Assembly: GCA_027578815.1 (NCBI GenBank)
Contig: JANBTH010000116.1
Span: 1 to 33,726 of the forward strand
DNA length: 33,726 nt
Origin: Coemansia sp. RSA 1804
Taxonomy: Eukaryota > Kickxellomycota > Kickxellomycetes > Kickxellales > Kickxellaceae
Direction: 5' to 3'
In this document: one piece after another, positions 9,775-18,701 of the stretch
How positions within the stretch are numbered: the stretch's first letter is position 1
Layout of the letters: each line of letters starts with the position of its first letter
Position numbers and translations under genes: made by a program
The notes under the pieces: model-generated
Databases searched by the model: none
The model's input: the letters and a program-made list of their open reading frames with translations, nothing else
Told to the model about the DNA's origin: nothing

Positions 9775-12700
9775 ATGCATCGTCCACGAATGAGCCGACG
9801 CTCAAACAGATCTGTGGCGAGCAACGACGCGGCAGACGGCGAAGAGCGCAAGGAGCGCGCCCTGCGAAAAGCAGAAGGTACATGGTTTTTTGGATTGGAG
9901 CTGGATGCAGATAAGGTTTTCTTACATTTTCCAATTAATGACATGCCTATATTGGACCTTATTTCTTACTAACCCAGCTAACGTATACTATGACATTTCT
10001 GACTGTGGTTGGTCTGTGTGTCGTGTATCTTTTCTACCTCTTGAACAATAGACGCGTTATGGCAGCTTCCGCGTAGCCTTGAAGGGATCAAGCTCAGGGA
10101 CTTTAACCCTGTTGGGCTCGCACTGCAGATGATGGACTCTAGTTCGCTAGGGAAAAGCTACGATGAGTTTTGCTTCTATTACGAACAGCTCAACGAGTCT
10201 CTAGATGGCATTGTCAACGAGTACTATGGCGGCTTCAACGAATCCATATTGACATTTAGCGGACTGCATGACAAGATCCACGATGCCACAATGTCGGTCA
10301 GCCATATAAAAAACAACCTTCAGCGAGTGCGCCGGATGATTACCGAAGAGCGAGGCAGCCTGGATCAGCTTTACACCAAAAGCAACCAGCTCGGTGCGAT
10401 AGTTACGATTCTTAACCGGATTGAGGAGGTGAAGCGGCTTCCAGACGAGATGGCAGGATACATCGCCGATAAAAAGTTTCTGACAGCTGCCGGAAAGCTT
10501 GTTCAGGACATGCAGTTTGTATTCGACCCCGAACTTAATGCAATAGAGGCTCTTTCTGGCTTGAGAACGCAGCTGGAAAAGGAGAAAGCGAGCCTTCTTC
10601 ATAAGATTATCGACGAACTGCACAGCCACATCTATTTAAAAAGCCCCTACTGCGAGCGCAAGATGGGCATAGAAGGCGAAGACGACCTGGAAGAGGTGTC
10701 GAATGGCACGTCGGAAAACGATGCTGCTGGAGGACCAAAGTCTACGGCAAAGAATGGTGGGAGTGCGCTGGCAAGACGAAAGATACGAGTCTCTCGCAAA
10801 AACAAAAGACCTACTGACTCCGTTGACGATGCCAACGACGGGAATCCGGAAGCGGACTCGTTTGCCTATGTCGAGATGCTGATTGAGAGCCTTGTTACGC
10901 TTGAGAACACAAATGAGGCGATGCAGGAGCTCAAGAGCTCGATTGGTTATGAGTTAGCACGTCTTATCGATGGCGTGGCTGGCGAAGTTGAGGATCGTAA
11001 CCGAGCGCTTATCTACAAGTCTAAAGCAGGCGACCAGCAAGATGAATATTTCTCGCAAGACACAGATCGCGAGGTTTTGTTCGACTTTGCCCGGATTCTG
11101 TTTGCACGGCTTGAGACTGTACTAGAGTACCATGACTATGTGCTGGATGTCGTTAATAGCCTGGATCGCCGCGACCGCTACTCGATTACATCGCCAAATT
11201 CTGTTCCCCAGAGTCGCCGCAAGATGCAGCCGTACACGATCAACGACGTGTGGCACGTAATAAAGGACGAGATTTTCTCGCTACTCAAGGCATACATTAT
11301 CCCTGATGATGCGCCTACATCTAGAAGCGTCGACATATCGCTTGGTGGCAGTGGTATGAAAACAGGTGTCAGCGACCTGTTTCATATGGAGAAGAATGCA
11401 GACATTGATGAGACTGTCGAGGCATTATATTCGCAGATCGAGAGTCATTTCCACGAGCTTACAATATCAATTCCAAAGAAGAGCAAGGACACAAGCTCTC
11501 CGGCAGTCATTGATGAGTACGCAGACTACCAACATGGTCGCCAGCACAGAGTTTTGGCTGAACCAAGCATCGAACATGCACCCACGTTGCTCGGAATGGC
11601 GCTTTCCTTTACAAAGCGTATCTCCACTCTTCTTTCTCCGACTGGGGTTTCTGCACCTACTGCGGTGATCTCGCCGTCGGTAAGACGGAGCATCATTGGA
11701 GACATTTCTCCAACAAGTCCCCTATTGCCAGGCCATCTTGCAACGTCTGGAGACGACGATCCTGACGAGTTTTTGCAGACGTTTTTCAAAAAGACATTCC
11801 TACCGCGCGCAGAAGCACGCTCGATGCAGCTTTTCAACGCAGTCACCTCTGCTAGCGATGCATTTGATGTCGACATGAATACGTACTTTAGCGGCCGTCC
11901 TATATTCCGTGGGGCTGCTGCGATTGTCCCGCTGCTCCATAGCTTTGGTACGCTACTCAATGAGCTTAGCACATTTAGAGGCGAAAACTGGAGTATACTA
12001 CTACAGCTGCTTTCTAGATACTACGACCAGTGCGAGAGTCTATTCCGCGAGACTGTTAGGTCGCCTGAAAACCAAATGTATACCAGCGTGAAATGGTCGG
12101 AAAACGTAGAGATGCGGCAGCTGTTTGACAAGCAACTGAGGCAACACAATGAGCAAACGCGACAGGTGTTCCAGGCCGATTTTGAAAAGGAAATACGGCA
12201 GGAGGAGATCCTCAAGACCGAGCGTTCGCTAAATCCATACGAGCTTATATTCGACGTCAAGCGCCTGGTCTGTATTGCGCAGCTGCACCAGACACTCGAG
12301 TGGCTGCTTATACAGCTGGACAGAATCTCAGCCGATCGTGCAAAGGTTTTGAGCAACCACGACGGCGCCACGGCCACAGCGCTGCTTAAGCGACACGAGG
12401 CTGACAAGTCGAAAGTGGTTGGTCGGTACACTGCTTTGTCGGTGCAGTGTCTGATGGTTCTTCGCATTGAGGTCCATGCGCATTGCATCCACTATCTTGA
12501 TCTGGCTACGCGCGAGGGCAACTACAACCTACAGTCTGAGGCGGTTGAGCCCGACCCGTACATCCAGGCGCTCAATGCCGATATTTCGACGATTGAGGAC
12601 AAGATGGAGGGGTGTCTGCCTAGCGACAAACTAAACATTGTGTTTGGCGGCATATCTGTCCTGATGGCGCATATTCTGATGACGAACACTCGCCATATCA

Positions 12701-13125
12701 AGCAGTTTAACGATGCAGGAAGCCGCAAGATGATCCGCAACATTCTTGCACTTCAGCAGAACCTCACAAACATTGCTCTTCCAGAGGAAAGTGGGCTTGA
12801 CAAGGCGCGTCGGTTCTACGAGATGTACGAGCTCGGTGCGGATGGCGTGCTCAAGCATATTGCTGATAACGGCGTGTCCTTTACGTTTGAGGAGTACAGA
12901 CGTCTGATCGGCTTTATCTACATGGGTCGGGGACAGGTCAGCGACCCTGCCAGTGGCCGCGCTGCAAACCTCACGGAAGCGAAGCTAAACGAGGAGTACG
13001 AGGCCCATTTGCGTCGCCTGAGTGAGCTGTTTTCACAATCACAGACAGGGATGGCTGCACACGGATCCGGTACGGCTCTAGCTCCACTGTCTGCCCGGCC
13101 CGCACCAGCACCCGCCAGAGTGTAG
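9775..13125 (+). CDS. SEC8: Exocyst complex component Sec8 (EXOC4), two exons
   Basis: The CDS is join(9775..9877,10052..13125), 1058 aa, close to yeast Sec8 length. Sec8 is one of eight exocyst subunits that tether secretory vesicles to the plasma membrane before SNARE fusion. Exon 1 encodes a basic, Ser/Arg-rich 34-residue leader. After splicing the frame continues D-ALWQLPRSLEGIKLRDF and then NPVGLALQMMDSSSLG (residues 53-68), the conserved Sec8 N-terminal signature. A coiled-coil-rich Sec8_exocyst domain follows (residues ~65-200, for example FSGLHDKIHDA). Low-complexity acidic and basic loops sit near 245-300, then a long helical rod. Starting at the ATG at 10129 would drop the conserved NPV motif, so I prefer the spliced model. 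The gene is convergent with the FANCE-like gene, 74 bp apart. Confidence 0.9.
9878..10051 (+). other. SEC8 intron 1
   Basis: A 174-nt intron with donor GTACAT and acceptor AATAG, interrupting a codon after its first base (G + AC = Asp). Removing it joins the basic leader in frame to the conserved Sec8 N-terminus. A perfect TACTAAC branch-site consensus lies at 9967-9973, and its TAA is the stop that ends the unspliced frame. The branch-to-acceptor distance (~78 nt) is long. Confidence 0.8.
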
Positions 13126-13199
13126 CTGTTTCTGTTTCTTTAGGGCATTATTTATTTACATTTCTATTTCTCTCTCTATAGCATTGGCGTCTATCTGCT

Positions 13200-14300
13200 T
13201 CAGCTCTGCTTGGCCTTTCTTTTTCTAGCAATAGTTCCAGCGATAGCTGCCTTGAGCGGAGTCCTGATTAGGTTAACCGAGGTAGCAAGGCCGTCGAGAT
13301 CAGAAACATCCAGCTTGGCGCCGAATCTATTGACAAAGTGAAGCACAAGAGCGCTGAGTTTCTTTGATTCGCAGTTTAATGGCACGATCTGCCGGAACAT
13401 GTCGGCCCAGCTCTTGCTCCATTTGACCAATGATTGCTTTTCGGCCATCGATGGAGCCGACATTGCACTGACAACAGCTTCCATAACCTGGAGAAAGTTA
13501 TCGCTGACATCCGATGGCGATTTACTTGCTATTGAGGTGATTTCGTTGCCAACAATCTCTGCGGCACTGGCAGGCAAGTCAGTTTTGATGGCCTTGACAG
13601 ACATGGCGGTGACTGGTGGGAGAAGACGCTTTGGATCCTCCAGCAGCGGCAGCAACAGCCCTCTGGCCATGACCTGAGGATACGCCTGCAGCAGAGCAAT
13701 GATCTGGGTTTGAACAATAGAGGGAATGGCCTCTTCCCCATCGGCAAACAGTCTTGACGACGCCGCTTGGCGCAATAGAAGCGTCTGGTTCTCTAGGCTC
13801 ACATTTGGGCTGGAAACGGCGGAGTCAATAAACGCAGCAAGTGCTGGTCCGCTAAAGCTGTTGATGCTAAGGTGTTCTTGACAGAGCCTGGCAAGCGCTG
13901 TGTGTGGCAGCTGCCAGACCTTCAAGGCGCTGGAAAAATCGGGCGGTTCTGTCTCAGAAAGTGAACGCAGTGCTGAAACAGCCCAGCGGTTCTGATCTTC
14001 ATCTACGGTGTCTTTGCTGCTAGACGACTCTGCCAGGCTCACTACGGTACTGTTCTTCCAAGCTGCCGACTGCTTCATGGCCTGTCTTCGGATACTGCCA
14101 AGAACAGTGTCATTCTTGCGCCCGACTATGGATAATATGGTTGCAAACCTATTGTCAGATTCAGCCTTGGTTGGGGCTTCAAACGAATCAAGAACACAGC
14201 AGAACACTGGATCGCTAGCCCCAGTATCAATGTCGGGGCCACCAGGTTCGGTCGTATTCAGGTAGTTTTCGACCTGGCTCCATGGATTCGAGGCCTCCAT
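13200..14300 (-). CDS. FANCE-like protein (Fanconi anaemia group E C-terminal domain)
   Basis: A 366-aa, mostly helical protein. The C-terminal two thirds (~122-366) resemble the FANCE C-terminal helical-repeat domain. Features are a leucine-rich opening (QLPHTALARLCQEHL, ~128), a segment of the type QTQIIALLQAYPQ followed by RGLLLPLLEDP (~205-230), and a final SALVLHFVNRFGAKL with a TPLKAAIAGTIARK ending. In animals FANCE is part of the FA core complex and binds FANCD2 to promote its monoubiquitination in interstrand-crosslink repair. The N-terminal ~120 residues are acidic and Ser-rich, without a known fold. The ATG is immediately preceded by an in-frame TAA, so the start is fixed unless there is an upstream intron. 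At 366 aa it is shorter than human FANCE, mainly at the N-terminus. The assignment rests on remembered family patterns; another helical-repeat protein is possible. Confidence 0.6.
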   Translation of the reverse strand: MEASNPWSQVENYLNTTEPGGPDIDTGASDPVFCCVLDSFEAPTKAESDNRFATILSIVGRKNDTVLGSIRRQAMKQSAAWKNSTVVSLAESSSSKDTVDEDQNRWAVSALRSLSETEPPDFSSALKVWQLPHTALARLCQEHLSINSFSGPALAAFIDSAVSSPNVSLENQTLLLRQAASSRLFADGEEAIPSIVQTQIIALLQAYPQVMARGLLLPLLEDPKRLLPPVTAMSVKAIKTDLPASAAEIVGNEITSIASKSPSDVSDNFLQVMEAVVSAMSAPSMAEKQSLVKWSKSWADMFRQIVPLNCESKKLSALVLHFVNRFGAKLDVSDLDGLATSVNLIRTPLKAAIAGTIARKRKAKQS

Positions 14301-14700
14301 TTAAAAAGACTGTTCGGATTACAAAACAAACAAATAATAGGAGGAGCCAGCAGACAGTGCAAATATGCGCAATAGTTATATTTGTAACAACCAGACAAGA
14401 ACAAACGAAAGAGCTATTGAAACCCTGCTCTCACGAAATAAAAAAATAAACCAAAAAGGAATAATGAGAAAGTGCTGCAAAATCTTGACAGTCGTGCCAA
14501 TTCCCATGTTAAATTGACCAGAAAATGACAGAAGCAGGGTAAAAAACAGTGGCTGTCCAGCCAAGGCAACTCAAGAGTAGCCCCAGCCTATTTGCGTTAA
14601 AGATTCCTCCCAGCTCAACTCAGCTCATCCAAAGCGTTCCATTCCACAGAACATAATTCCCTAGCGCTTGTCGTTCGTCAGTAAAGGGGTCGGGTTATGT
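14301..14700. other. Intergenic region between FANCE-like gene and eL41
   Basis: AT-rich sequence that would hold the FANCE-like promoter and the eL41 3' end, since both genes are on the minus strand. I see no gene, RNA or repeat in it. Confidence 0.5.
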
Positions 14701-14778
14701 TTACTTGGAGCGGGCACGCATCTTTCTGCGCTTGCGCTTAAGGCGTCTGACGCGCTTCTTCTTCCACTTTGCTCTCAT
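14701..14778 (-). CDS. RPL41: 60S/large-subunit ribosomal protein eL41 (25 aa)
   Basis: The minus strand encodes a complete 25-residue peptide starting MRAKWKKKRVRRLKRKRR and ending in MRARSK with a TAA stop. This is essentially the universal eL41 sequence, among the smallest eukaryotic proteins: a single basic helix at the bridge between the ribosomal subunits. It is too short for usual ORF cut-offs. The ATG is directly preceded by TTTGTAG, a 3' splice-site consensus, so the leader is probably spliced (see the intron entry). Identification is by sequence and full length; confidence is high. Confidence 0.97.
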   Translation of the reverse strand: MRAKWKKKRVRRLKRKRRKMRARSK

Positions 14779-15128
14779 CTACAAAGGAGAATATAATAGG
14801 TGAATGTAAATGTACGAAAAGGGAATGTCGAATCGGCATGAAATTAGTTGAATGTGTTGTTATCAAAGTAAGAAGACGCTGCTTTTATTTACAGAAAGCA
14901 GCTGAGAAGCACTCCCGCCAAATGTTTATGGATACGTGTCGGTGTATCCATCAGTCGAATCCATCGTCATCTGCTGGCCAACAAAGAGCAGTAATTCGGC
15001 GAATCCACAAAAGTAGTGTCCGCACACCAAGTATCTGGATGCATCCCGCTTACGCCTCTCTTCCCAGCACAGCACAGTGCTGGTGCAACTGATGCAGGTA
15101 GAATGGATGTATCAGAAACAATACTCAC
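14779..15128 (-). other. Probable 5'UTR intron of eL41
   Basis: On the minus strand a GTGAGTAT donor at 15128 and a TTTGTAG acceptor ending at 14779 flank 350 nt, with the acceptor touching the ATG. A CTAAT branch-like element lies ~65 nt before the acceptor. An intron just before the ATG is common in short ribosomal-protein genes. I looked for snoRNA C/D boxes inside and found no convincing pair. This is inference from splice consensus only. Confidence 0.6.
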
Positions 15129-15592
15129 TTTTAGGGAAAGTTATACTTGTTGTAAAATGAGAATGAGACGGAGAAAGAAACCTAATCAAAGTCTTGAAAG
15201 CTGGCGCGTTTTATTTTATACGGTCGAGATTTCGAGACTCTGTCTCACCGAATTCCGCCCACCCCTCACCCCAGCAAAAAATGCACCACAAAGGCGTATA
15301 ATCCGATTTGCGGCTGAAAAATCTGCTTGCTGTTCTCTTCCCTCTCAAAACTGCCTCTGTGATTAGAGAAGATTAGATAGAGGATTAATTGTGCGTGCCT
15401 GTTTTTTTGGCTGCATTATCTTGAAGAGCAAAACATCCAGCTGTGATAATTGTGCTTATTCCAATGCAATTCTCTTTTGCTGTTTATTCAATCGAGTAGC
15501 GTTCTGTTCTACTACAGTGATATTTTGTTCTTGCTCTAGATCATTTGAAGGCGTAACAACAACAGCGAACACATTGACATAGCATTATAAGA
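15129..15592. other. Divergent promoter region between eL41 and mL60
   Basis: This stretch separates the minus-strand eL41 leader from the plus-strand mL60 start. It contains the predicted eL41 TATA box and short first exon. Cytosolic and mitochondrial ribosomal-protein genes therefore share one intergenic region. I see no coding signal in it. Confidence 0.5.
15213..15220 (-). promoter_or_regulatory. TATA box for eL41
   Basis: The minus strand reads TATAAAAT here, ~85 nt upstream of the GTGAGT donor. That would place transcription start near 15185 and give a leader exon of ~55 nt. The spacing fits a TATA box, but no other evidence supports it. Confidence 0.4.
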
Positions 15593-15925
15593 ATGTTCGG
15601 TTCATTGGGTGGTGCCTTTCGACCAACATTTGCAGCCTTTGGCGGACGGGCCTGGAGAATTGCCTGGAGAATGAGCAAAACACGCAAAGCAAACGTTCGC
15701 AAGCGCCTGCGCGAAGTAGACAGCGTCATTGACACCCTCGTTGCATCGGGAGTCGAATGCAAGCAGCTGGAGCTTGCAAAGGCGCTTCCCAAGGAGCACG
15801 AAATGCTTCCTCGCGACAAATACACGACGTTCTCGCGGACAGCCAGCAAGCATCGGAAGAGCGTACACAAGGTACCGCATTTCACGAAGCGGCCCATTCC
15901 ACGTACAACACCGGCTGGCTTTTGA
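15593..15925 (+). CDS. MRPL31: Mitochondrial large-subunit ribosomal protein mL60 (Mrpl31)
   Basis: A 110-aa basic protein matching the fungal mL60/Mrpl31 family from end to end. It has an MFG start, a Gly-rich GGRAWRIAWRMSKTRK segment (residues ~17-32), RKRLREVDSVIDTL (~37-50), LPKEHEMLPRDKYTTFSR (~65-82), and a C-terminal HRKSVHKVPHFTKR ending in a Pro-rich PAGF tail. It is a structural component of the mitochondrial ribosome and is imported with an uncleaved or short N-terminal signal. It is encoded in a single exon. The upstream neighbour eL41 is divergent, and Pus3 follows on the same strand. Confidence 0.9.
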   Translation: MFGSLGGAFRPTFAAFGGRAWRIAWRMSKTRKANVRKRLREVDSVIDTLVASGVECKQLELAKALPKEHEMLPRDKYTTFSRTASKHRKSVHKVPHFTKRPIPRTTPAGF

Positions 15926-16360
15926 TCTTGACAGGAGAAGAGGGGCGCGCATAGCATGGACGAGGATATGTGTTTTTATGTTCTTGCAGTTTACAAAAGG
16001 GCTTTTGGCCCATAAATACATCTCTAAAAATGTAGCCATACCACAGTTTAGCTGGCGATTCTTCGACTTTATTAGTGTTGTCAGTGCGTGAAAACTAAAT
16101 ATATGTTGAACCACCAGTAGAGCAAAAAGCTACTCAGTCGGTAATTCACCAATATAAGGCACTCAGCACCTGGAATAGAGAAACCCACAAATACTTCCCT
16201 CGTATTTGATTTACGATGATAACCTTAAATATACGAGTCAAGTGAGGTCAGGCAACAGAAGAATGTGCAGGCTTGCCGTTCTGCTGACTCTTGATATTAT
16301 AGCTTTGCTTCTTTCTCCATAAAACGGAAGGAGTCGCTGTTTGCTGTTTGTTGTTGTTGT
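15926..16360. other. Intergenic region between mL60 and PUS3
   Basis: Holds the mL60 3' end and the PUS3 promoter. A 37-codon ORF (15978-16091) and a splice-acceptor-like TTCTTGCAG near 15980 are visible, but neither connects to a recognisable protein. I see no RNA gene. Confidence 0.4.
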
Positions 16361-17983
16361 ATGCGCTCCTTAATTGTGCTGCAAACACGAGTGTTCCACA
16401 TAAGGGCGAAAGGCGTTCGGCTTTTACATAAGCAGGCAGCATTATCCACGATCATTTACAACCAGAAAGCAGATATGACGGACACAACAAAATATGCGGA
16501 GTGGTCCAGGGAGTCGCTTATTGAGCGGCTGCTGTTTCTGGAGAAGCAGAGGAATGAGGCAGCGGTCACAAATGACATTCCAGCAGTAGAGACAGACCAG
16601 ACAAACGACCCAGCCATTGATACCGATGTTGGCATTAATGTTGACATTGATGCCGGTGTTGACGTTGATGCTGACGGAAAGAACGCTCAAAAGTCGCGAA
16701 AGCAGTCAAAGAGAGAAAGGCAATTCGACTTTGGCAAGTTTTCCGAGCGAAAGGTAGCACTGAAATTCAGCTACTTTGGATGGCCTTACCATGGTCTTGC
16801 GCGGCAAGGGAACGCGCTGGGATCGGAGGAGAAAAGGGAGATTGAGAGCCAGTTCCCGACAGTGGAGGGAGAGATATTCAAGGCACTGGCAAAATGTAAA
16901 CTGATTACAGGCGAGTCCGAATGCGATTACTCGCGCTGCGGTAGAACGGATCGTGGGGTCAGCGGGTTTGGCCAGGTAATTGCGCTATACGTCAGATCCA
17001 CAGGAAAATACGTCTCGGAGGAAGAGGCGGCAGAGATCGAGAGAAACGCGATTGCGGAGATTGTAAGAGAGGAGCGGAATGGGAACAGACCTGTGGCGCT
17101 ACCGCCGAATGAGCGCGAGCTTCCATACGTGAACATGCTGAACAAGAGTCTGCCGCCAGAGATCCGGATCCTGGCGTGGGCGCCGGTGAAGTCTGACTTT
17201 AGCGCACGGTTTTCGTGTAAATCGCGGTTCTACAGGTACTTCTTTAGCGGTGATGGGCTTGATATCGACGCCATGAGAGACGCGGCCCGCAGGTACGTGG
17301 GAACGCGGGACTTTCGCAACTTTTGCAGGCTGGATCCAGCAAAGCAGATCACTAATTTCGAACGAACCGTCATTGACATTGCAATCAATCCTGTCCCTCC
17401 AAAGGTCTCGTTTGTTGGCAATGGCCAATGTCCCGAGAGCAAATGGTGGCAGCTGGAGCTGCGAGGCACGGCCTTTCTGTGGCACCAGGTGCGCTGCATG
17501 GTGGCCATTCTCTTCCTTGTTGGGCAGGGACTCGAGGCGCCTAACATTGTTGACCAGATGTTGGATGTGCAGGGCGTGGGTGGTAAACCCGAATACGAAA
17601 TGGCAGCCGACACGCCGCTTGTGCTTGCGGACTGCGTGTTTGATAGGGCTGATGTCGACTGGATCTACGTGCGCAATCCTGGACAGGACGCCGCAAACAT
17701 GGCAACGCTGGACCGGGATATATTGCGGCAGTGGAGCCATCTCAACACGCAAGCTATCATTGCAGGCGCGCTACTCCAGAACCTGCGCAACACCGTCATC
17801 CCGGTGCCAGAAAGCCTGAAGAGCGTCGAGGGGATGGGTGTGCTTGAAGATCAAGAAGATCGGTGGGCTAACTGCCGTGCGAGATATGCGCAATCCGAGA
17901 AGCAGAGAGTCAACCATGTGGTTGTTGGCGGCGGAGCCATCAAGGTGCTGCGCAACTACGTGCCGATTCTCGATCGCAAATGA
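16361..17983 (+). CDS. DEG1: tRNA pseudouridine synthase Pus3/Deg1 (TruA family)
   Basis: A 540-aa TruA-family enzyme that isomerises U38/U39 of the tRNA anticodon arm to pseudouridine. Visible motifs are ALKFSYFGWPYHGLARQ (~131), TVEGEIFKALAKCKL (~167), catalytic Asp in SRCGRTDRGVSG (~197), SCKSRFYRYFF (~285), GTRDFRNFCRLD (~315) and GTAFLWHQVRCMVAILFLVGQ (~369). The first 37 residues contain no acidic residue and several Arg/Lys, like a mitochondrial presequence. A second ATG at 16475, in better context, starts MTDTTKYAEWSRESL, which matches the usual Deg1 N-terminus. An acidic VDIDAGVDVDADG stretch precedes the catalytic domain. The frame ends at TGA 17981-17983, yet the conserved family C-terminus appears to continue beyond it in the same frame (see next entry). 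Confidence 0.92.
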   Translation: MRSLIVLQTRVFHIRAKGVRLLHKQAALSTIIYNQKADMTDTTKYAEWSRESLIERLLFLEKQRNEAAVTNDIPAVETDQTNDPAIDTDVGINVDIDAGVDVDADGKNAQKSRKQSKRERQFDFGKFSERKVALKFSYFGWPYHGLARQGNALGSEEKREIESQFPTVEGEIFKALAKCKLITGESECDYSRCGRTDRGVSGFGQVIALYVRSTGKYVSEEEAAEIERNAIAEIVREERNGNRPVALPPNERELPYVNMLNKSLPPEIRILAWAPVKSDFSARFSCKSRFYRYFFSGDGLDIDAMRDAARRYVGTRDFRNFCRLDPAKQITNFERTVIDIAINPVPPKVSFVGNGQCPESKWWQLELRGTAFLWHQVRCMVAILFLVGQGLEAPNIVDQMLDVQGVGGKPEYEMAADTPLVLADCVFDRADVDWIYVRNPGQDAANMATLDRDILRQWSHLNTQAIIAGALLQNLRNTVIPVPESLKSVEGMGVLEDQEDRWANCRARYAQSEKQRVNHVVVGGGAIKVLRNYVPILDRK

Positions 17984-18091
17984 GCTGATCCTGTGGCAAT
18001 GCGGAATCAGGCGTGGTTTGAGCGCAAAGGCCAGAACAAGCGTCCCAAGCTTGCGCACGGCAGCAGCACAGAGGACAATAATGCGTTGTAA
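17984..18091 (+). other. In-frame conserved extension of Pus3 beyond a TGA
   Basis: Directly after the Pus3 TGA, the same frame stays open for 35 codons to a TAA. It reads ADPVAMRNQAWFERKG and then QNKRPKLAHGSS. This resembles the usual Pus3/Deg1 C-terminus, where a DR..(D/E)PV...N segment and a basic tail follow the YVPLL-type motif (YVPILDRK here). The basic KRPKL could serve as a nuclear-localisation signal. Possible explanations are UGA readthrough, a recent nonsense mutation or a sequencing error. No intron that spares the conserved residues fits. Confidence 0.6.
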
Positions 18092-18701
18092 GAGACGATT
18101 GATTGGTAATTGCTGTTTAATAGTACCATTCGGGGAGTTTTATCACTTTGAACTTTTTACATTTAGCGTTAGATCTGCACGTAAGGAGAGATACGTCTGG
18201 TGTGAGTAACAGCGGAGATTTTTTACGTTGTCCCACCGAAAGTGCTGATAAAAATTGCTGAGCGTTTTCCTCCCTTAGGATTTTGTGTTTGTGCTCTGGT
18301 TGGCCTTTGCGTATATGACGCGGAAGACAAATGTAATGGTATAAACGGCTTGTCCCATCTGGGCGGAAGGTAACAGCATACATGTTAACTGCTCACCCAC
18401 CCACTAAAATGAAAAAAGACGCACTCAGGAATATTCGCCGCACCAGCACCAATATCTTCTGCAACAGAACAATTACAAGATAGCGGGGGCTCTTTATGCA
18501 TCGCAAGCAGGGCAAGGCATCGCAAGGCAGCATGGCATAGCGTCGTGGCATGTCAATGCTTTACCGCCTCCCTCCTTTTTCTTTCTCTATTAGCAAGCAC
18601 AAGTTTGATTTTATGTTGTGATTCTGCCACTTTCACTTTCACCCTTCTTTTCGTCTTTCTTTAACCAGTGACAAGTACCTAGACACAGACTACATTCCAG
18701 A
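18092..18701. other. Upstream region of allantoinase
   Basis: About 610 bp between the end of the Pus3 extension and the allantoinase ATG. Three HGATAR sites (18140-18145 minus, 18246-18251, 18478-18483) could bind GATA nitrogen regulators, but their number is close to chance. A pyrimidine-rich tract lies at ~18565-18665. I see no gene. Confidence 0.4.

Noticed and set aside
15602..16114. 170-aa minus-strand frame overlapping mL60
   Set aside because: Antisense shadow of a clearly conserved gene; no motif.
18140..18483. Three HGATAR (GATA-factor) sites upstream of allantoinase
   Set aside because: A rough estimate gives about two such sites by chance on both strands in ~700 bp, so three is not an enrichment, even though GATA control of allantoin genes is known.
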